This document shows, one piece after another, positions 41,501 through 47,439 of a DNA stretch of 64,000 nucleotides. Source of the stretch: Megaustenia siamemsis (lineage: Eukaryota > Mollusca > Gastropoda > Stylommatophora > Ariophantidae). The position numbers were made by a program, and so were the translations under genes. Numbering within the stretch: position 1 is the stretch's first letter; each line of letters begins with the position of its first letter. The notes below the pieces were generated by a model that was given only the letters and a program-made list of their open reading frames with translations, had not been told where the DNA came from and made no database searches. Location of the stretch: assembly GCA_032433765.1 (NCBI GenBank), contig JAVIAB010000025.1:37147256-37211255 (forward strand), in the 5' to 3' direction.

Positions 41501-44500
41501 GAGGGACATCTATCTATCTATTGACCTTTCGAGCCGTAACCGGCCCATAGGGCGTAGACCAAGATACACCTTCTCCTATATGAATTTTTGTTCTAGCAGT
41601 TTTCTTTTAAAGATATTTTATCAAATCTCGCCATCTGTCTCTGTTCTGTGCAAGCAGTTCTATCTCATTGAGGGAGCCGATTCCTGCTGCTCTTGCCTCT
41701 CTCATCAATGTTCTTCTCAGTGTCTCCCTGGGTCTTCCTCTTTTTCTTTACCTGTTGTTTCCCATATGAGGGCTTGCTTTGCTATTCGATTATTATCTCT
41801 TCTCATCACATGTCCAACGTATGACCATCGTCTTTTCTTTATTACTGAAGATATTAGTGGTTGATTGGCGATTTCTCTAATTTCCTCGTTTGTTTTGAAT
41901 TCGTTCCATTCTATACCAAGTATTTTCCTTAGACATTTATTTTCGAATGCGTTCAACTTTGTTTCTATATCTCTTGTTGTTTTCCAGCTTTCACACGCAT
42001 ACGTAAGGGTTGATAGTACATTTGATTTGAATAGCCTAAGTTTTGTGTTTGTGCTAATGAGTTTTGATTTCCACAACTTTTCAAGGCTTCTGAAAGACAT
42101 TGCTGCTTTAGCCAGTCTGATTCTAATTTCTTTGCTCGTATCCCCTTCTCGATCAATGTGACTTCCAAGATAGATAAAGTGATCGATCTCTTCTACTGCT
42201 TTTCATGATTGACCTCAAGCCCAATTTTGCTGGCTATTGATGATAGTTCATTTGTGTTTTCCTGCATCGTTTTTATCTGACTGCTGATGAGAACTATGTC
42301 ATCAGCAAAGTCGAGGTCCTCCAAATGGTCTCCTTGTATCCATTCGATGCCTTTATTACCAGTGCAGCATTTCTTCATTATGAAGTCCATAACAATTCCA
42401 AATAACAAGGGCGATAAAATACATCCTTGTTTAACCCCAGTTTCTATTGGGAAACATTCGCTCAGTCCTTCCTCTGTTCGAACTGCACATGTGTAACCAT
42501 CATACATGTCTTTGATAATATTTATGATTTTTGATGGTAAACCATATTGCTTCAGAATTTTCCACAAAGAATCTCTATGAATACTATCAAATGCTTTTTT
42601 GAAGTCGATGAAGTTAAGTACAAAAGGTTTTTGCTTTTCAATGTGTTCCTCCAATATAAGTCGTAGAGTGAAAATGTGGTCAAGACAGCTTCTCCCTTTT
42701 CTAAACCCAGCCTGTTCTTCACGCATTACTGTATCTATTGAATCCTTTATTCTATTTAGGATGATTTTACAGAATAACTTTGAGGCAACTGACAAAAGTG
42801 TCACGCCTCTCCAGTTGTTACAATCTCTAAGATTGCCCTTTTTTGGGATCTTAACAATGATTCCTTTTTTCCATTTATGAGGCGTCTTCTCTGTTTTCCA
42901 AATGATGTTGAACATTTTTTGGAGATGTATTAAATTATGGCTATCAATTGCCTTGAGGATCTCAGCTGTTAACTTATCCTCTCCAGCAGCCTTGTTATTG
43001 GTCATTAGCTTTAAGGTGGTTTCTATTTCACTCAAGAGGGACATCAGCTCTTGCTAAAACAATGTCTCATACTAGAAAATTATGAGACAAAAATCCCTGG
43101 CAATGAGAGGGACATCAACTCTTGTTAGAACAATGTCTCATACTAGAAAATTATGAGACAAAAATCCCTGGCAATGAGAGGGACATCAACACTTGCTAAA
43201 ACAATGTCTCATACTAGAAAATTATGAGACAAAAATCCCTGGCAATGAGAGGGACATCAACTCTTGCTAAAACAATGTCTCATACTAGAAAATTATGAGA
43301 CAAAAATCTCCGGCAATGAGAGGGACATCAACTCTTGCTAAAACAATGTCTCATACTAGAAAATTATGAGACAAAAATCCCTGGCACTGAGAGGGACATC
43401 AACTCTTGCTAAAACAATGTCTCATACTAGAAAATTATGAGACAAAAATCCCTGGCACTGAGAGGGACATCAACTCTTGCTAAAACAATGTCTCATACTA
43501 GAAAATTATGAGACAAAAATCCCTGGCAATGAGAGGGACATCAACTCTTGCTAAAACAATGTCTCATACTAGAAAATTATGAGACAAAAATCCCTGGCAA
43601 TGAGAGGGACATCAACTCTTGCTAAAACAATGTCTCATACTAGAAAATTATGAGACAAAAATCCCTGGCAATGAGAGGGACATCAACTCTTGCTAAAACA
43701 ATGTCTCATACTAGAAAATTATGAGACAAAAATCCCTGGCAATGAGAGGGACATCAGCTCTTGCTAAAACAATGTCTCATACTAGAAAATTATGAGACAA
43801 AAATCTCTGGCAATGAGAGGGACATCAACTCTTGCTAAAACAATGTCTCATACTAGAAAATTATGAGACAAAAATCCCTGGCACTGAGAGGGACATCAAC
43901 TCTTGCTAAAACAATGTCTCATACTAGAAAATTATGAGACAAAAATCCCTGGCACTGAGAGGGACATCAACTCTTGCTAAAACAATGTCTCATACTAGAA
44001 AATTATGAGACAAAAATCCCTGGCAATGAGAGGGACATCAACTCTTGCTAAAACAATGTCTCATACTAGAAATTATGAGACAAAAATCCCTGGCACTGAG
44101 AGGGACATCAACTCTTGCTAAAACAATGTCTCATACTAGAAAATTATGAGACAAAAATCCCGGGCACTGAGAGGGACATCAACTCTTGCTAAAACAATGT
44201 CTCATACTAGAAAATTATGAAACAAAAATCCCTGGCAATGAGAGGGACATCAACTCTTGCTAAAACAATGTCTCATACTAGAAAATTATGAGACAAAAAT
44301 CCCTGGCACTGAGAGGGACATCAACTCTTGCTAAAACAATGTCTCATACTAGAAAATTATGAAACAAAAATCCCTGGCAATGAGAGGGACATCAACTCTT
44401 GCTAAAACAATGTCTCATACTAGAAAATTATGAAACAAAAATCCCTGGCAATGAGAGGGACATCAACTCTTGCTAAAACAATGTCTCATACTAGAAAATT

Positions 44501-47099
44501 ATGAGACAAAAATCCCTGGCAATGAGAGGGACATCCTCTTGCTAAAACAATGTCTCATACTAGAAAATTATGAGACAAAAATCCCTGGCAATGAGAGGGA
44601 CATCAACTCTTGCTAAAACAATGTCTCATACTAGAAAATTATGAGACAAAAATCCCTGGCAATGAGAGGGACATCAACTCTTGCTAAAACAATGTCTCAT
44701 ACTAGAAAATTATGAGACAAAAATCCCTGGCAATGAGAGGGACATCAACTCTTGCTAAAACAATGTCTCATATTAGAAAATTATGAGACAAAAATCCCTG
44801 GCAATGAGAGGGACATCAACTCTTGCTAAAACAATGTCTCATACTAGAAAATTATGAGACAAAAATCCCTGGCAATGAGAGGGACATCAACTCTTGCTAA
44901 AACAATGTCTCATACTAGAAAATTATGAGACAAAAATCCCTGGCAATGAGAGGGACATCCTCTTGCTAAAACAATGTCTCATACTAGAAAATTATGAGAC
45001 AAAAATCCCTGGCAATGAGAGGGACATCAACTCTTGCTAAAACAATGTCTCATACTAGAAAATTATGAGACAAAAATCCCTGGCAATGAGAGGGACATCA
45101 ACTCTTGCTAAAACAATGTCTCATACTAGAAAATTATGAGACAAAAATCCCTGGCAATGAGAAGTATAACCAACATGCAAAGTTACAGGGCAAATAACAA
45201 AGAAGTTTCCAATGTCTCTTTCTTCACTTCCTCTTCTATCCATTCGGATGTCGAGGGAGACTTCTGGTTTTGCTTCACTCATTGTCGATGTTGTTGCATT
45301 TCTTTGATGTTGTCTATCCATCTTACTCTGGGTCTACCTCTTGTTCTTCTGCCTTCTCTTTTATATATGCTTTGTATGGTATTTTAACATTTAAAAATGT
45401 AGTTCTTGAAAAGCTGTTACCATACTCTAGATGAGTGTACGTTACACCCACTATGTCACCTATGTCAGAAATATTACAGGAGAATTTATACATAAATACA
45501 AATTTTCAACTCCAATGTTAAGTCAGTCCTATTAAATGGCTGTGAAACATGGAGAACAACAAAATTGACATTCATGAAGATACAGACTTTCATTAATGGA
45601 TGCTTACGTAGAATAAAAGGATGGAAATAGCAGGACAAAATCACTAACATCGAATTATGAAAATGTACCAGTCAAATACAAATGGATAAAGAGACACAGC
45701 GAAGACGATGGCGCTGGATAGGACACACACTGTGGAAGTCAACTGAGAGTATTACACAACAGGCCCTTTTTTGGAATCCCCAGGGGAAAAGACAAAGAGG
45801 AAGACCAAGAAATTTAGAAGCAGTGATGAAGATGATGGGAAAGACATGGAATGATCTTAAAAGAATGGCAAGAAACAGAACAGAACGACTTGGAAAGTGT
45901 TTGTTGAAGACCTATGCTCCACAGGGAGCTAGCTGAAAGGTAGAAGAAGACTCTACACCCACTATGGCTCCTATGTCAGAAATATTACAGAAGCATTTAT
46001 TGATAGTTTTACATCTGGAAGTTTGTTCTCTTTGGCCTTATATTGATCTATGACTTCATCAGACCTGGCATTTCCTATTACTCATCTAATGGTTGTCATC
46101 ATCATGTGCCATGCTGATTGTCTTTGACTATCACAGCAAGTGCCCATCAGTTTTGTTGTTGAACTGGTCTCAATGTCAACTCAAGATGTTGTATCTTCTC
46201 TCTTTTATTTTATAAATGTTATTATTAAATTATTGATGACCATGCATTGATAGACAACAAAAAATACACCTAGTACCTAGTCTCTACTAGTCTACTACAA
46301 GATGACAACAAATACAAATCATGGTAAAATGATAACTATAGATAGTTGTCCGCAGGTGATAATTCGATAACACATCGACACATCTGACTGAATATGAAAT
46401 TGGATAACTTGTGTTCTTATTTGTTATTACATGTTCACAATAATATGCTATATTAACACAAACACCAGCTGAATAAAGAAACGAAGAAATTAGAAATGGT
46501 TACAAATTATTGCGTCTCCACTGTCATAACCTACATAACCACATCCTTCGACAACAAAGCACAATGATGTATTCTCTCTTAGAGCGTGCTGGAAGCTCAT
46601 GAACGGCAAAACATGTTTTTGTCACACACTACACACACACAAATTAAATTAATAAAAAATCAGGAAACAACCGTCAACGAAAAGTCGGAAAAGACTTTAA
46701 ACTTTAAGTCAAAATTAATTCATTAAAAAATTAATAACTTTTTTTTTCTAATTGTCGTACAGCCATAATGTAGGTATCATTGTTTAGCTTGCATCAAGGG
46801 CTATCTAGCTGGCTTGTTTTAAACCACAACAGACAATTTCGAAATTTTTATCAGTCACTAAAAAGAGGAACAATTGAAATGAAGGAAATGATCTCTGCAG
46901 TAGTCAGTAGTGATACAAGAACGAACTTGTGTAACCGTTTTGGTCAAAATAAATGTAGAAAAAACATGACTATCTTATCTTATGTATGTTTGGTCAAATA
47001 TTGTAACTTACGGATAGACTGGACGTGAGGCCATGGCGATGAGATGGCTAAAATGAGAACCAGGAAATGAAGTTTGGTAGCTCTGGCTTGTACAGCCAT
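8049..47099 (-). CDS. CUB-LDLa single-pass receptor-like protein with long RD/RS-rich tail (six-exon gene)
   Basis: Joined coding exons are 47099-47012, 38478-38209, 35841-35677, 31135-30891, 21303-21125 and 10113-8049, all minus strand. Every intron is GT-AG, phases are mutually consistent, and the total is 3,012 nt (1,003 residues plus stop). Predicted order: signal peptide 1-28; CUB domain about 36-172 with the four expected cysteines C36, C73, C104, C124; LDLa domain 177-215 with six cysteines and an acidic calcium-binding segment; transmembrane helix about 223-245; basic stop-transfer; tail 246-1003. The tail holds an Arg/Asp/Ser-rich region (about 388-648), PPPPY (696-700), a 15-residue repeat (about 790-900), PPPEY (980-984) and C-terminus EESV. 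PPxY motifs usually recruit WW-domain proteins such as Nedd4 ligases. I know no named orthologue. A cell-surface scaffold or adaptor is an inference. Transcription is not shown by sequence alone. Confidence 0.88.
8375..8690 (-). repeat. In-frame 45-bp coding repeat in exon 6
   Basis: About seven tandem 45-bp units encode a 15-residue motif with consensus EIKDRGPQIQRTVTS. The period is a multiple of three and there are no stops, so the frame is kept. Central units are almost identical at DNA level, indicating recent expansion, and copy number is likely to be polymorphic. Confidence 0.9.
10114..10490. other. Intron 5, exon-proximal part
   Basis: AT-rich with A runs; no feature other than the exon 6 acceptor. 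Confidence 0.6.
10493..10682. repeat. 23-bp tandem array, about eight copies
   Basis: Unit like TCTGAGAACATAGCAATATC; diverged copies in intron 5. Confidence 0.9.
10690..11630. other. Intron 5 spacer
   Basis: AT-rich, with an (AT) run near 11,515. No supported gene. Confidence 0.5.
11630..11900 (+). mobile_element. LINE ORF C-terminal fragment
   Basis: Broken plus frames read ...KILKI..., SQEDILKVLNV and LKYYGHVKRHSGLD, the GHV-basic segment typical of LINE ORF ends. Frameshifts and stops interrupt it. Confidence 0.55.
12112..12166. repeat. (GATA)n microsatellite
   Basis: Near-perfect tetranucleotide run. Confidence 0.95.
12345..12640 (+). repeat. Dispersed repeat X, copy 2
   Basis: Shares GAAGCTGTCAGCAAC-like, TGATGGCTTG and GAACCAGAACCAT blocks, in the same order, with copies at 14.6, 39.7-40.1 (inverted) and 41.2 kb. 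No coding frame or terminal repeats are recognised; class unknown. Confidence 0.55.
13265..13705 (-). mobile_element. LINE E fragment
   Basis: The minus frame contains KYQKGQSTFFGHIIRRRNLE, typical of the ORF end of one LINE group; downstream frames are broken. A related tail (CATCATGTGCCAT) is near 46,100. Confidence 0.55.
13720..14180. other. Intron 5 spacer
   Basis: No supported feature. Confidence 0.45.
14180..14440 (+). mobile_element. Possible old tRNA-derived SINE
   Basis: Box A-like TGACCTAGAGGTAAG is followed about 40 nt later by box B-like GGGTTCAAATCTC. The ends are not definable. Confidence 0.4.
14605..14965 (+). mobile_element. Repeat X copy followed by degraded SINE 1-like tail
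   Basis: 14,605-14,775 matches repeat X. 14,775-14,965 matches the 3' body of the SINE at 40.2 kb (GCCTCTAAAAAT, ACCACATTACCCAAAA), with many changes. A further X-like piece lies near 15,260-15,450. Confidence 0.5.
15511..16100. repeat. 40-bp tandem array, about 15 copies
   Basis: The unit contains AAAGTGTGTCAGACAACAG and GGGAAAGATATGATAGG. Copies are nearly identical, with a recurring shorter variant at 15,630 and 15,903 suggesting block duplication. Confidence 0.95.
16331..16973. mobile_element. piggyBac-type MITE 2
   Basis: Left end TTAATCCTAGATTAC and degraded right end GTAATCTCGAGTGAA. The left half matches MITE 1 at 3.4 kb (shared GGGAATTGGATG, TTTACACTAG). No transposase. Confidence 0.6.
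16975..18046. other. Intron 5 spacer
   Basis: AT-rich; a short (AT)n near 17,560. No supported gene. Confidence 0.5.
18061..18319 (+). mobile_element. SINE family 1, flanked by 14-bp TSD
   Basis: Head GTGATAGCTCAGTGGTTAG (box A) and GGGTTTGATCCCA (box B), a 259-bp body and a T-rich end. TATACGGAAGCAGG at 18047-18060 and 18320-18333 is a perfect TSD. Confidence 0.88.
18745..19255. repeat. 55-bp tandem array, about nine copies
   Basis: The unit contains GACATCTTGTCACCTGTCAA and TTTGACATCCAGCAG. Moderately diverged, with one shortened unit near 19,035. Confidence 0.92.
19670..20228. repeat. 45-bp tandem array with a palindrome in each unit
   Basis: About 12 units contain GTGAAGTATTATAACTTCAC, a 7-bp stem (GTGAAGT/ACTTCAC) with a 6-nt loop. 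The stem is intact in most copies and altered in a few. Confidence 0.92.
20230..21124. other. Intron 5 segment near exon 5 donor
   Basis: No supported feature except the donor side of exon 5. Confidence 0.45.
21125..21303 (-). CDS. Exon 5: juxtamembrane cytoplasmic segment
   Basis: It encodes residues 257-315, starting RSVSKVPIMVDTY and ending DKIDLEKAD. The segment is Ser/Tyr-rich (YSIGRSYNSQES) with no recognised domain. The acceptor TTTCTTCAG and donor AG|GTAACT (phase 2) join exactly to exon 6. About 50 bp upstream of the acceptor begins a 3.4-kb array of 42-bp units, each with splice-acceptor-like sequence. Confidence 0.82.
21355..24775. repeat. 42-bp intronic array, about 80 copies, acceptor-like in gene sense
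   Basis: The plus-strand unit contains AGTCAGCAAGGAGTGAACTA then AAGAAAAGAAGATATGGATG. In minus (gene) sense each unit reads CTGAC, then about 26 nt later TCTTCTTTTCTTTAG. Variant units (AATTCTGG, GGCGTGAAC, a short AAAAGATATGG form) recur, showing block duplication. Open minus frames of 266-457 codons of VIHIFFSLVHS type result from the period being a multiple of three. Confidence 0.97.
24800..29560 (-). mobile_element. I-group (nimbus-like) LINE, broken, with nested LINE
   Basis: Minus-strand pieces from right to left: endonuclease start LKVMHWNAEGINSKRDG (29.1 kb), then QETHLN, VCGDFNSHSQSWG and GSDHQPV, which are APE endonuclease motifs (28.4-28.95 kb); RT motifs AWIDLKKAFDKVW, GVPQGG and MYADDLVMW (27.9-28.35 kb); the RT end (26.05-26.5 kb); and RNase H with YTDGS, DAEIQA, LTDARS and SHCGIPGNEKAD (25.2-25.8 kb). 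RT N-terminal fingers are missing between endonuclease and motif A. Frameshifts and stops make it inactive. RNase H downstream of RT is typical of the I group. The outer ends are approximate. Confidence 0.8.
26582..27923 (+). mobile_element. Nested 5'-truncated LINE (N) with 13-bp TSD
   Basis: The plus frame has FDTVNRDGLYK, GVKQGCVLAPTLFGIFF and FLFADDAALVAHSEA (RT motifs A-C), then WLGHVQRMEEKRIPRQ and a terminal Cys/His finger CSLCDRVC...SHERSC. Stops and frameshifts lie near 27,118-27,350. TATTGATGCTGAT occurs at 26569-26581 and 27924-27936, a perfect TSD cut from the RT of the I-group element, so both ends are defined (1,342 bp). Confidence 0.85.
29611..30480. repeat. 27-bp tandem array, about 32 copies
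   Basis: The unit contains ATATATAGATAGTGTACAAA. Open frames on both strands (up to 304 codons) are products of the repeat. Confidence 0.96.
30597..30875. repeat. 29-bp tandem array next to exon 4 donor
   Basis: The unit GATGTGTCAATAGTCTACAA is related to the 27-bp array by its shared AGTCTACAA core. It stops about 15 bp from the exon 4 splice donor. Confidence 0.92.
30891..31135 (-). CDS. Exon 4: LDLa domain and transmembrane helix
   Basis: It encodes residues 175-256. The six LDLa cysteines are C177, C184, C190, C197, C203 and C215, with the calcium-site pattern DGWDDCADYSDE, so ligand-type fold and calcium binding are expected. The helix starts at about ICSIIIGIILLLG and runs to I245, followed by TFRRM as the cytoplasmic anchor. 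The acceptor is TATATTCTCAG and the donor GTG|GTAAGT, phase 0. A 29-bp tandem array comes within about 15 bp of the donor. Confidence 0.9.
31312..31545 (-). mobile_element. LINE A 3' fragment
   Basis: Matches the other LINE A ends (CATCTCCACATCAAAGG, GTTACTCGTCCATGTTAG). It is preceded by an (ATC)-rich tail at about 31,300. Confidence 0.65.
31775..32250. repeat. 67-bp array made from LINE B coding sequence, about seven copies
   Basis: The unit holds CATTTCTCTTATCTCTATAT and TCTTGAATTCATTCCATTG. Its minus sense codes for EWNEFKTNIEIREM, the same residues found once in intact LINE B copies. 67 is not a multiple of three, so frame was lost on expansion. Confidence 0.88.
32418..32782. mobile_element. 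Unclassified 365-bp element with 12-bp TSD
   Basis: GC-richer than its surroundings, ending in (GA)n on the plus strand. ATTTCCATATTT flanks it at 32406-32417 and 32783-32794, and the LINE B frame is continuous once it is removed. No tRNA boxes or terminal inverted repeats are recognised. Confidence 0.7.
33082..34035. repeat. 24-bp tandem array, split by SINE 2
   Basis: About 26 units contain CTAATGACATCTCTATACAG, with two more units left of the SINE. The array abuts the end of LINE B. All six frames are largely open because the unit is 24 bp without stops. Confidence 0.95.
33119..33447 (-). mobile_element. SINE family 2 inserted in the 24-bp array
   Basis: Minus-sense tRNA-like head GGTAGCCTCATTGGG (box A) and GTGTTCGATTCCC (box B), ending in TCTCGTACTTTACTTTACC. 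TCTCTATA occurs at 33111-33118 and 33448-33455, and array units continue on both sides. Confidence 0.82.
34285..34720. repeat. Large imperfect inverted repeat (foldback)
   Basis: Left arm about 34,295-34,430 starts CATGGCTATCCAGAAACATG. The right arm, about 34,570-34,706, is its inverted, diverged copy. Matching continues through the GTCAGTATGAGAG/GTCAGTGTGAGAG block. The spacer is about 130 bp. No coding function is recognised. Confidence 0.7.
35095..35340 (+). mobile_element. Possible tRNA-derived SINE
   Basis: Box A-like TGGCTGAGTTGATACC and box B-like GGTTTGAACCACG sit at tRNA spacing. No family mate was found in the window. Confidence 0.4.
35552..35630 (+). mobile_element. Small LINE D fragment beside exon 3
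   Basis: The plus frame resembles RDKIRNEE and IPIIEYINKQM, as in LINE D. Confidence 0.45.
35677..35841 (-). CDS. Exon 3: C-terminal part of the CUB domain
   Basis: It encodes residues 120-174. C124 pairs with C104 in the CUB scheme. The exon ends with the CUB hallmark strand, about IRFVSTAPYRGQGFKLHF, in which the aromatic and Gly pattern is characteristic. The acceptor is TTTGTCCTCAG and the donor T|GTGAGT, phase 1. A LINE D fragment lies within 50 bp downstream of the donor. Confidence 0.88.
36127..36535. repeat. 59-bp tandem array, about seven copies
   Basis: The unit contains AGAACTAGACAAGACTGGTA and GGATGATAGCTCAGCAAG. Confidence 0.93.
36625..38165. repeat. 30-bp tandem array, about 27 regular copies plus rearranged right part
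   Basis: The unit GTACCCATGTTGTTAGTACC plus AGTGATGTAA is regular to 37,450, then mixed with GAGCCAGC-GTGTTAGTGCCC variants. In gene sense each unit carries TACTAAC, a perfect branch-point-type heptamer. It begins about 45 bp after the exon 2 donor. ORFs of about 300 codons on both strands are artefacts. Confidence 0.96.
38209..38478 (-). CDS. Exon 2: first two thirds of the CUB domain
   Basis: It encodes residues 30-119, including GDCGVTIDL, the C73 segment NCDILINF and the C104 segment. The spacing and alternating hydrophobic strands fit a CUB beta-sandwich (C1-C2 and C3-C4 disulphides). The acceptor is GCTTCCACAG, and an alternative AG two bases further in would break the phase. The donor is G|GTAATT, phase 1. 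A 30-bp minisatellite begins only about 45 bp into the following intron, and a LINE B copy with a T37 run lies within 100 bp of the acceptor. Confidence 0.88.
38535..38571. repeat. T37 homopolymer
   Basis: Thirty-seven consecutive T at the left edge of a LINE B copy. Confidence 0.9.
38572..39350 (+). mobile_element. LINE B, intact 3' coding end
   Basis: A 213-codon open frame includes HFIYLGSHIDREGDTSKEI, LNAFENKCLRKILGIEWNEF, RRWSYVGHVMRRDN, GKRKRGRPRETLRR and IELLAQNRDRWRDL, the connection-to-C-terminus part of a LINE ORF. It ends in GGTCAATAGATAGATAG, a short-repeat tail. It is nearly identical to the inverted copy at 41.5 kb, so the family is young. Confidence 0.82.
39392..39690 (+). mobile_element. 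SINE family 2, 5'-truncated
   Basis: Begins around box B (GTGTTCAATTCCC) and keeps an A22 run, the family body and the end TCTCGTACTTTACC. Confidence 0.75.
39700..40085 (-). repeat. Dispersed repeat X, longest copy
   Basis: In minus sense it contains GACAACTTCT-related, CAGCTGATGGCTTG, GGTGAACCAAAACCATTC and GGGCTGAAAGGTGCAAATAT blocks shared with copies at 7.0, 12.3, 14.6 and 41.2 kb. Class unknown. Confidence 0.55.
40173..40447 (+). mobile_element. SINE family 1 variant with 9-bp TSD
   Basis: Head GATGGCTGAGTGGTTAG (box A) and GGGTTCGATCCCC (box B); the tail TAACACCATATTCCC is shared with SINE 1 although the head is a different tRNA type. TTTATCTTG repeats at 40164-40172 and 40448-40456. 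Confidence 0.8.
40585..41095. repeat. 39-bp tandem array, about 13 copies
   Basis: The unit contains AAAGTTGGTTAATGTCAGTT and GAAAAGTTGAAGGAATTAG, with indel variants. Confidence 0.93.
41215..41360 (+). repeat. Dispersed repeat X fragment
   Basis: Shares GAAAGCAGCTAGTGAGTC-like and GATCAGTGAACCAAAACTGA blocks with other X copies. Confidence 0.45.
41361..45165. repeat. 71-bp satellite with a hairpin in each unit, split by LINE B
   Basis: About 32 units in total, two left of the LINE and about 30 right. Each unit holds TGTCTCATA, nine bases, then TATGAGACA, an exact 9-bp inverted repeat. A few units have TATGAAACA, which breaks one pair. Unit variants (GGCACTG versus GGCAATG, and a form lacking AACT) recur as blocks. 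Confidence 0.96.
41511..43034 (-). mobile_element. LINE B, 5'-truncated, inserted in the 71-bp satellite
   Basis: In minus sense it has RT motifs (FVLNFIDFKKAFDSIHRDSL, GVKQGCILSPLLFGIVMDF, LDFADDIVLISS) at 42.2-43.0 kb and the C-terminal part at 41.7-42.1 kb. A deletion of about 76 bp near 42,205 and a 1-nt loss in the GKRKRGRPRE segment break the frame. AGAGGGACATC at 41500-41510 and 43035-43045 is the TSD, made of satellite sequence. The 3' end is GGTCAATAGATAGATA. Confidence 0.87.
45175..45410 (-). mobile_element. LINE-like fragment
   Basis: The minus frame reads ...RVRWIDNIKEMQQ-like with breaks, a LINE ORF tail pattern. Confidence 0.4.
45490..45945 (+). mobile_element. LINE C fragment
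   Basis: The plus frame has RRRWRWIGHTLWKSTESITQ, QALFWNPQGKRQRGRPRN and LKRMARNRTERLGK, a common invertebrate LINE ORF ending. The upstream part is frameshifted. Confidence 0.65.
46200..47000. other. Intron 1, exon 1-proximal segment
   Basis: AT-rich. I see no repeat array or exon besides the exon 1 donor. Confidence 0.5.
47012..47099 (-). CDS. Exon 1: start codon and signal peptide
   Basis: Eighty-eight coding nt encode 29 residues plus one base. The peptide starts MAVQARATK, then has a hydrophobic core HFLVLILAI and a polar end ...HVQS, typical of a cleaved secretory signal. The ATG has a purine at -3 and G at +4, and an in-frame TAA lies about 50 nt upstream, so it is the first usable Met. 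The donor is C|GTAAGT, phase 1, matching exon 2. This exon is too short for an ordinary ORF scan. Confidence 0.85.
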
Positions 47100-47156
47100 G
47101 TCTGAAGTTAGTGTCCCAGTTCTGGGGAGTCCAGGTGTGACAACTTACCTGTTCTC

Positions 47157-47162
47157 TATATA
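47157..47162 (-). promoter_or_regulatory. Possible TATA box of the CUB-LDLa gene
   Basis: In gene sense the sequence CCTATATAGAG lies about 60 nt upstream of the ATG, which would place transcription start near 47,130 and leave a 5' UTR of about 30 nt. A GTAAGT just downstream could instead mark a non-coding 5' exon, so this is tentative. Confidence 0.3.
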
Positions 47163-47249
47163 GGTCAATTCAGGGGCATTAACCCCTACCTGTTCTGTGG
47201 TAAGAGTAGCCGACAAACTAAGGAATCATTTCAGGGGAGCTATGTTTAC

Positions 47250-47430
47250 AGCAGAAAAAAATCACGAATAATCAACAACAGAAAAAAGTCACGAATAATC
47301 AACAACAGAAAAAAATACAATACATTATATCCGCAGTTGGCAGTGTTCCCTAGTGTTCGGCTTCCTGTGGCACAGCGCTGTGCCAAGGAGTACGGGTTCG
47401 ATCCTGTTTCGGACCATATATTGTTCTTTG
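47250..47430. repeat. Short 31-bp repeat and tRNA-like fragment upstream of exon 1
   Basis: Three units around AATCAACAACAGAAAAAA lie at 47,250-47,325. A perfect 16-bp palindrome GGCACAGCGCTGTGCC (47369-47384) is followed by box B-like GGTTCGATCC, suggesting a SINE remnant. Confidence 0.5.
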
Positions 47431-47439
47431 TTGTTTTTC

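Noticed and set aside
47100..47150. A short intron in the 5' UTR (GTAAGT to TTCAG, about 47 nt)
   Set aside because: Shorter than usual animal introns and needing RNA evidence; left as an alternative to the TATA reading.
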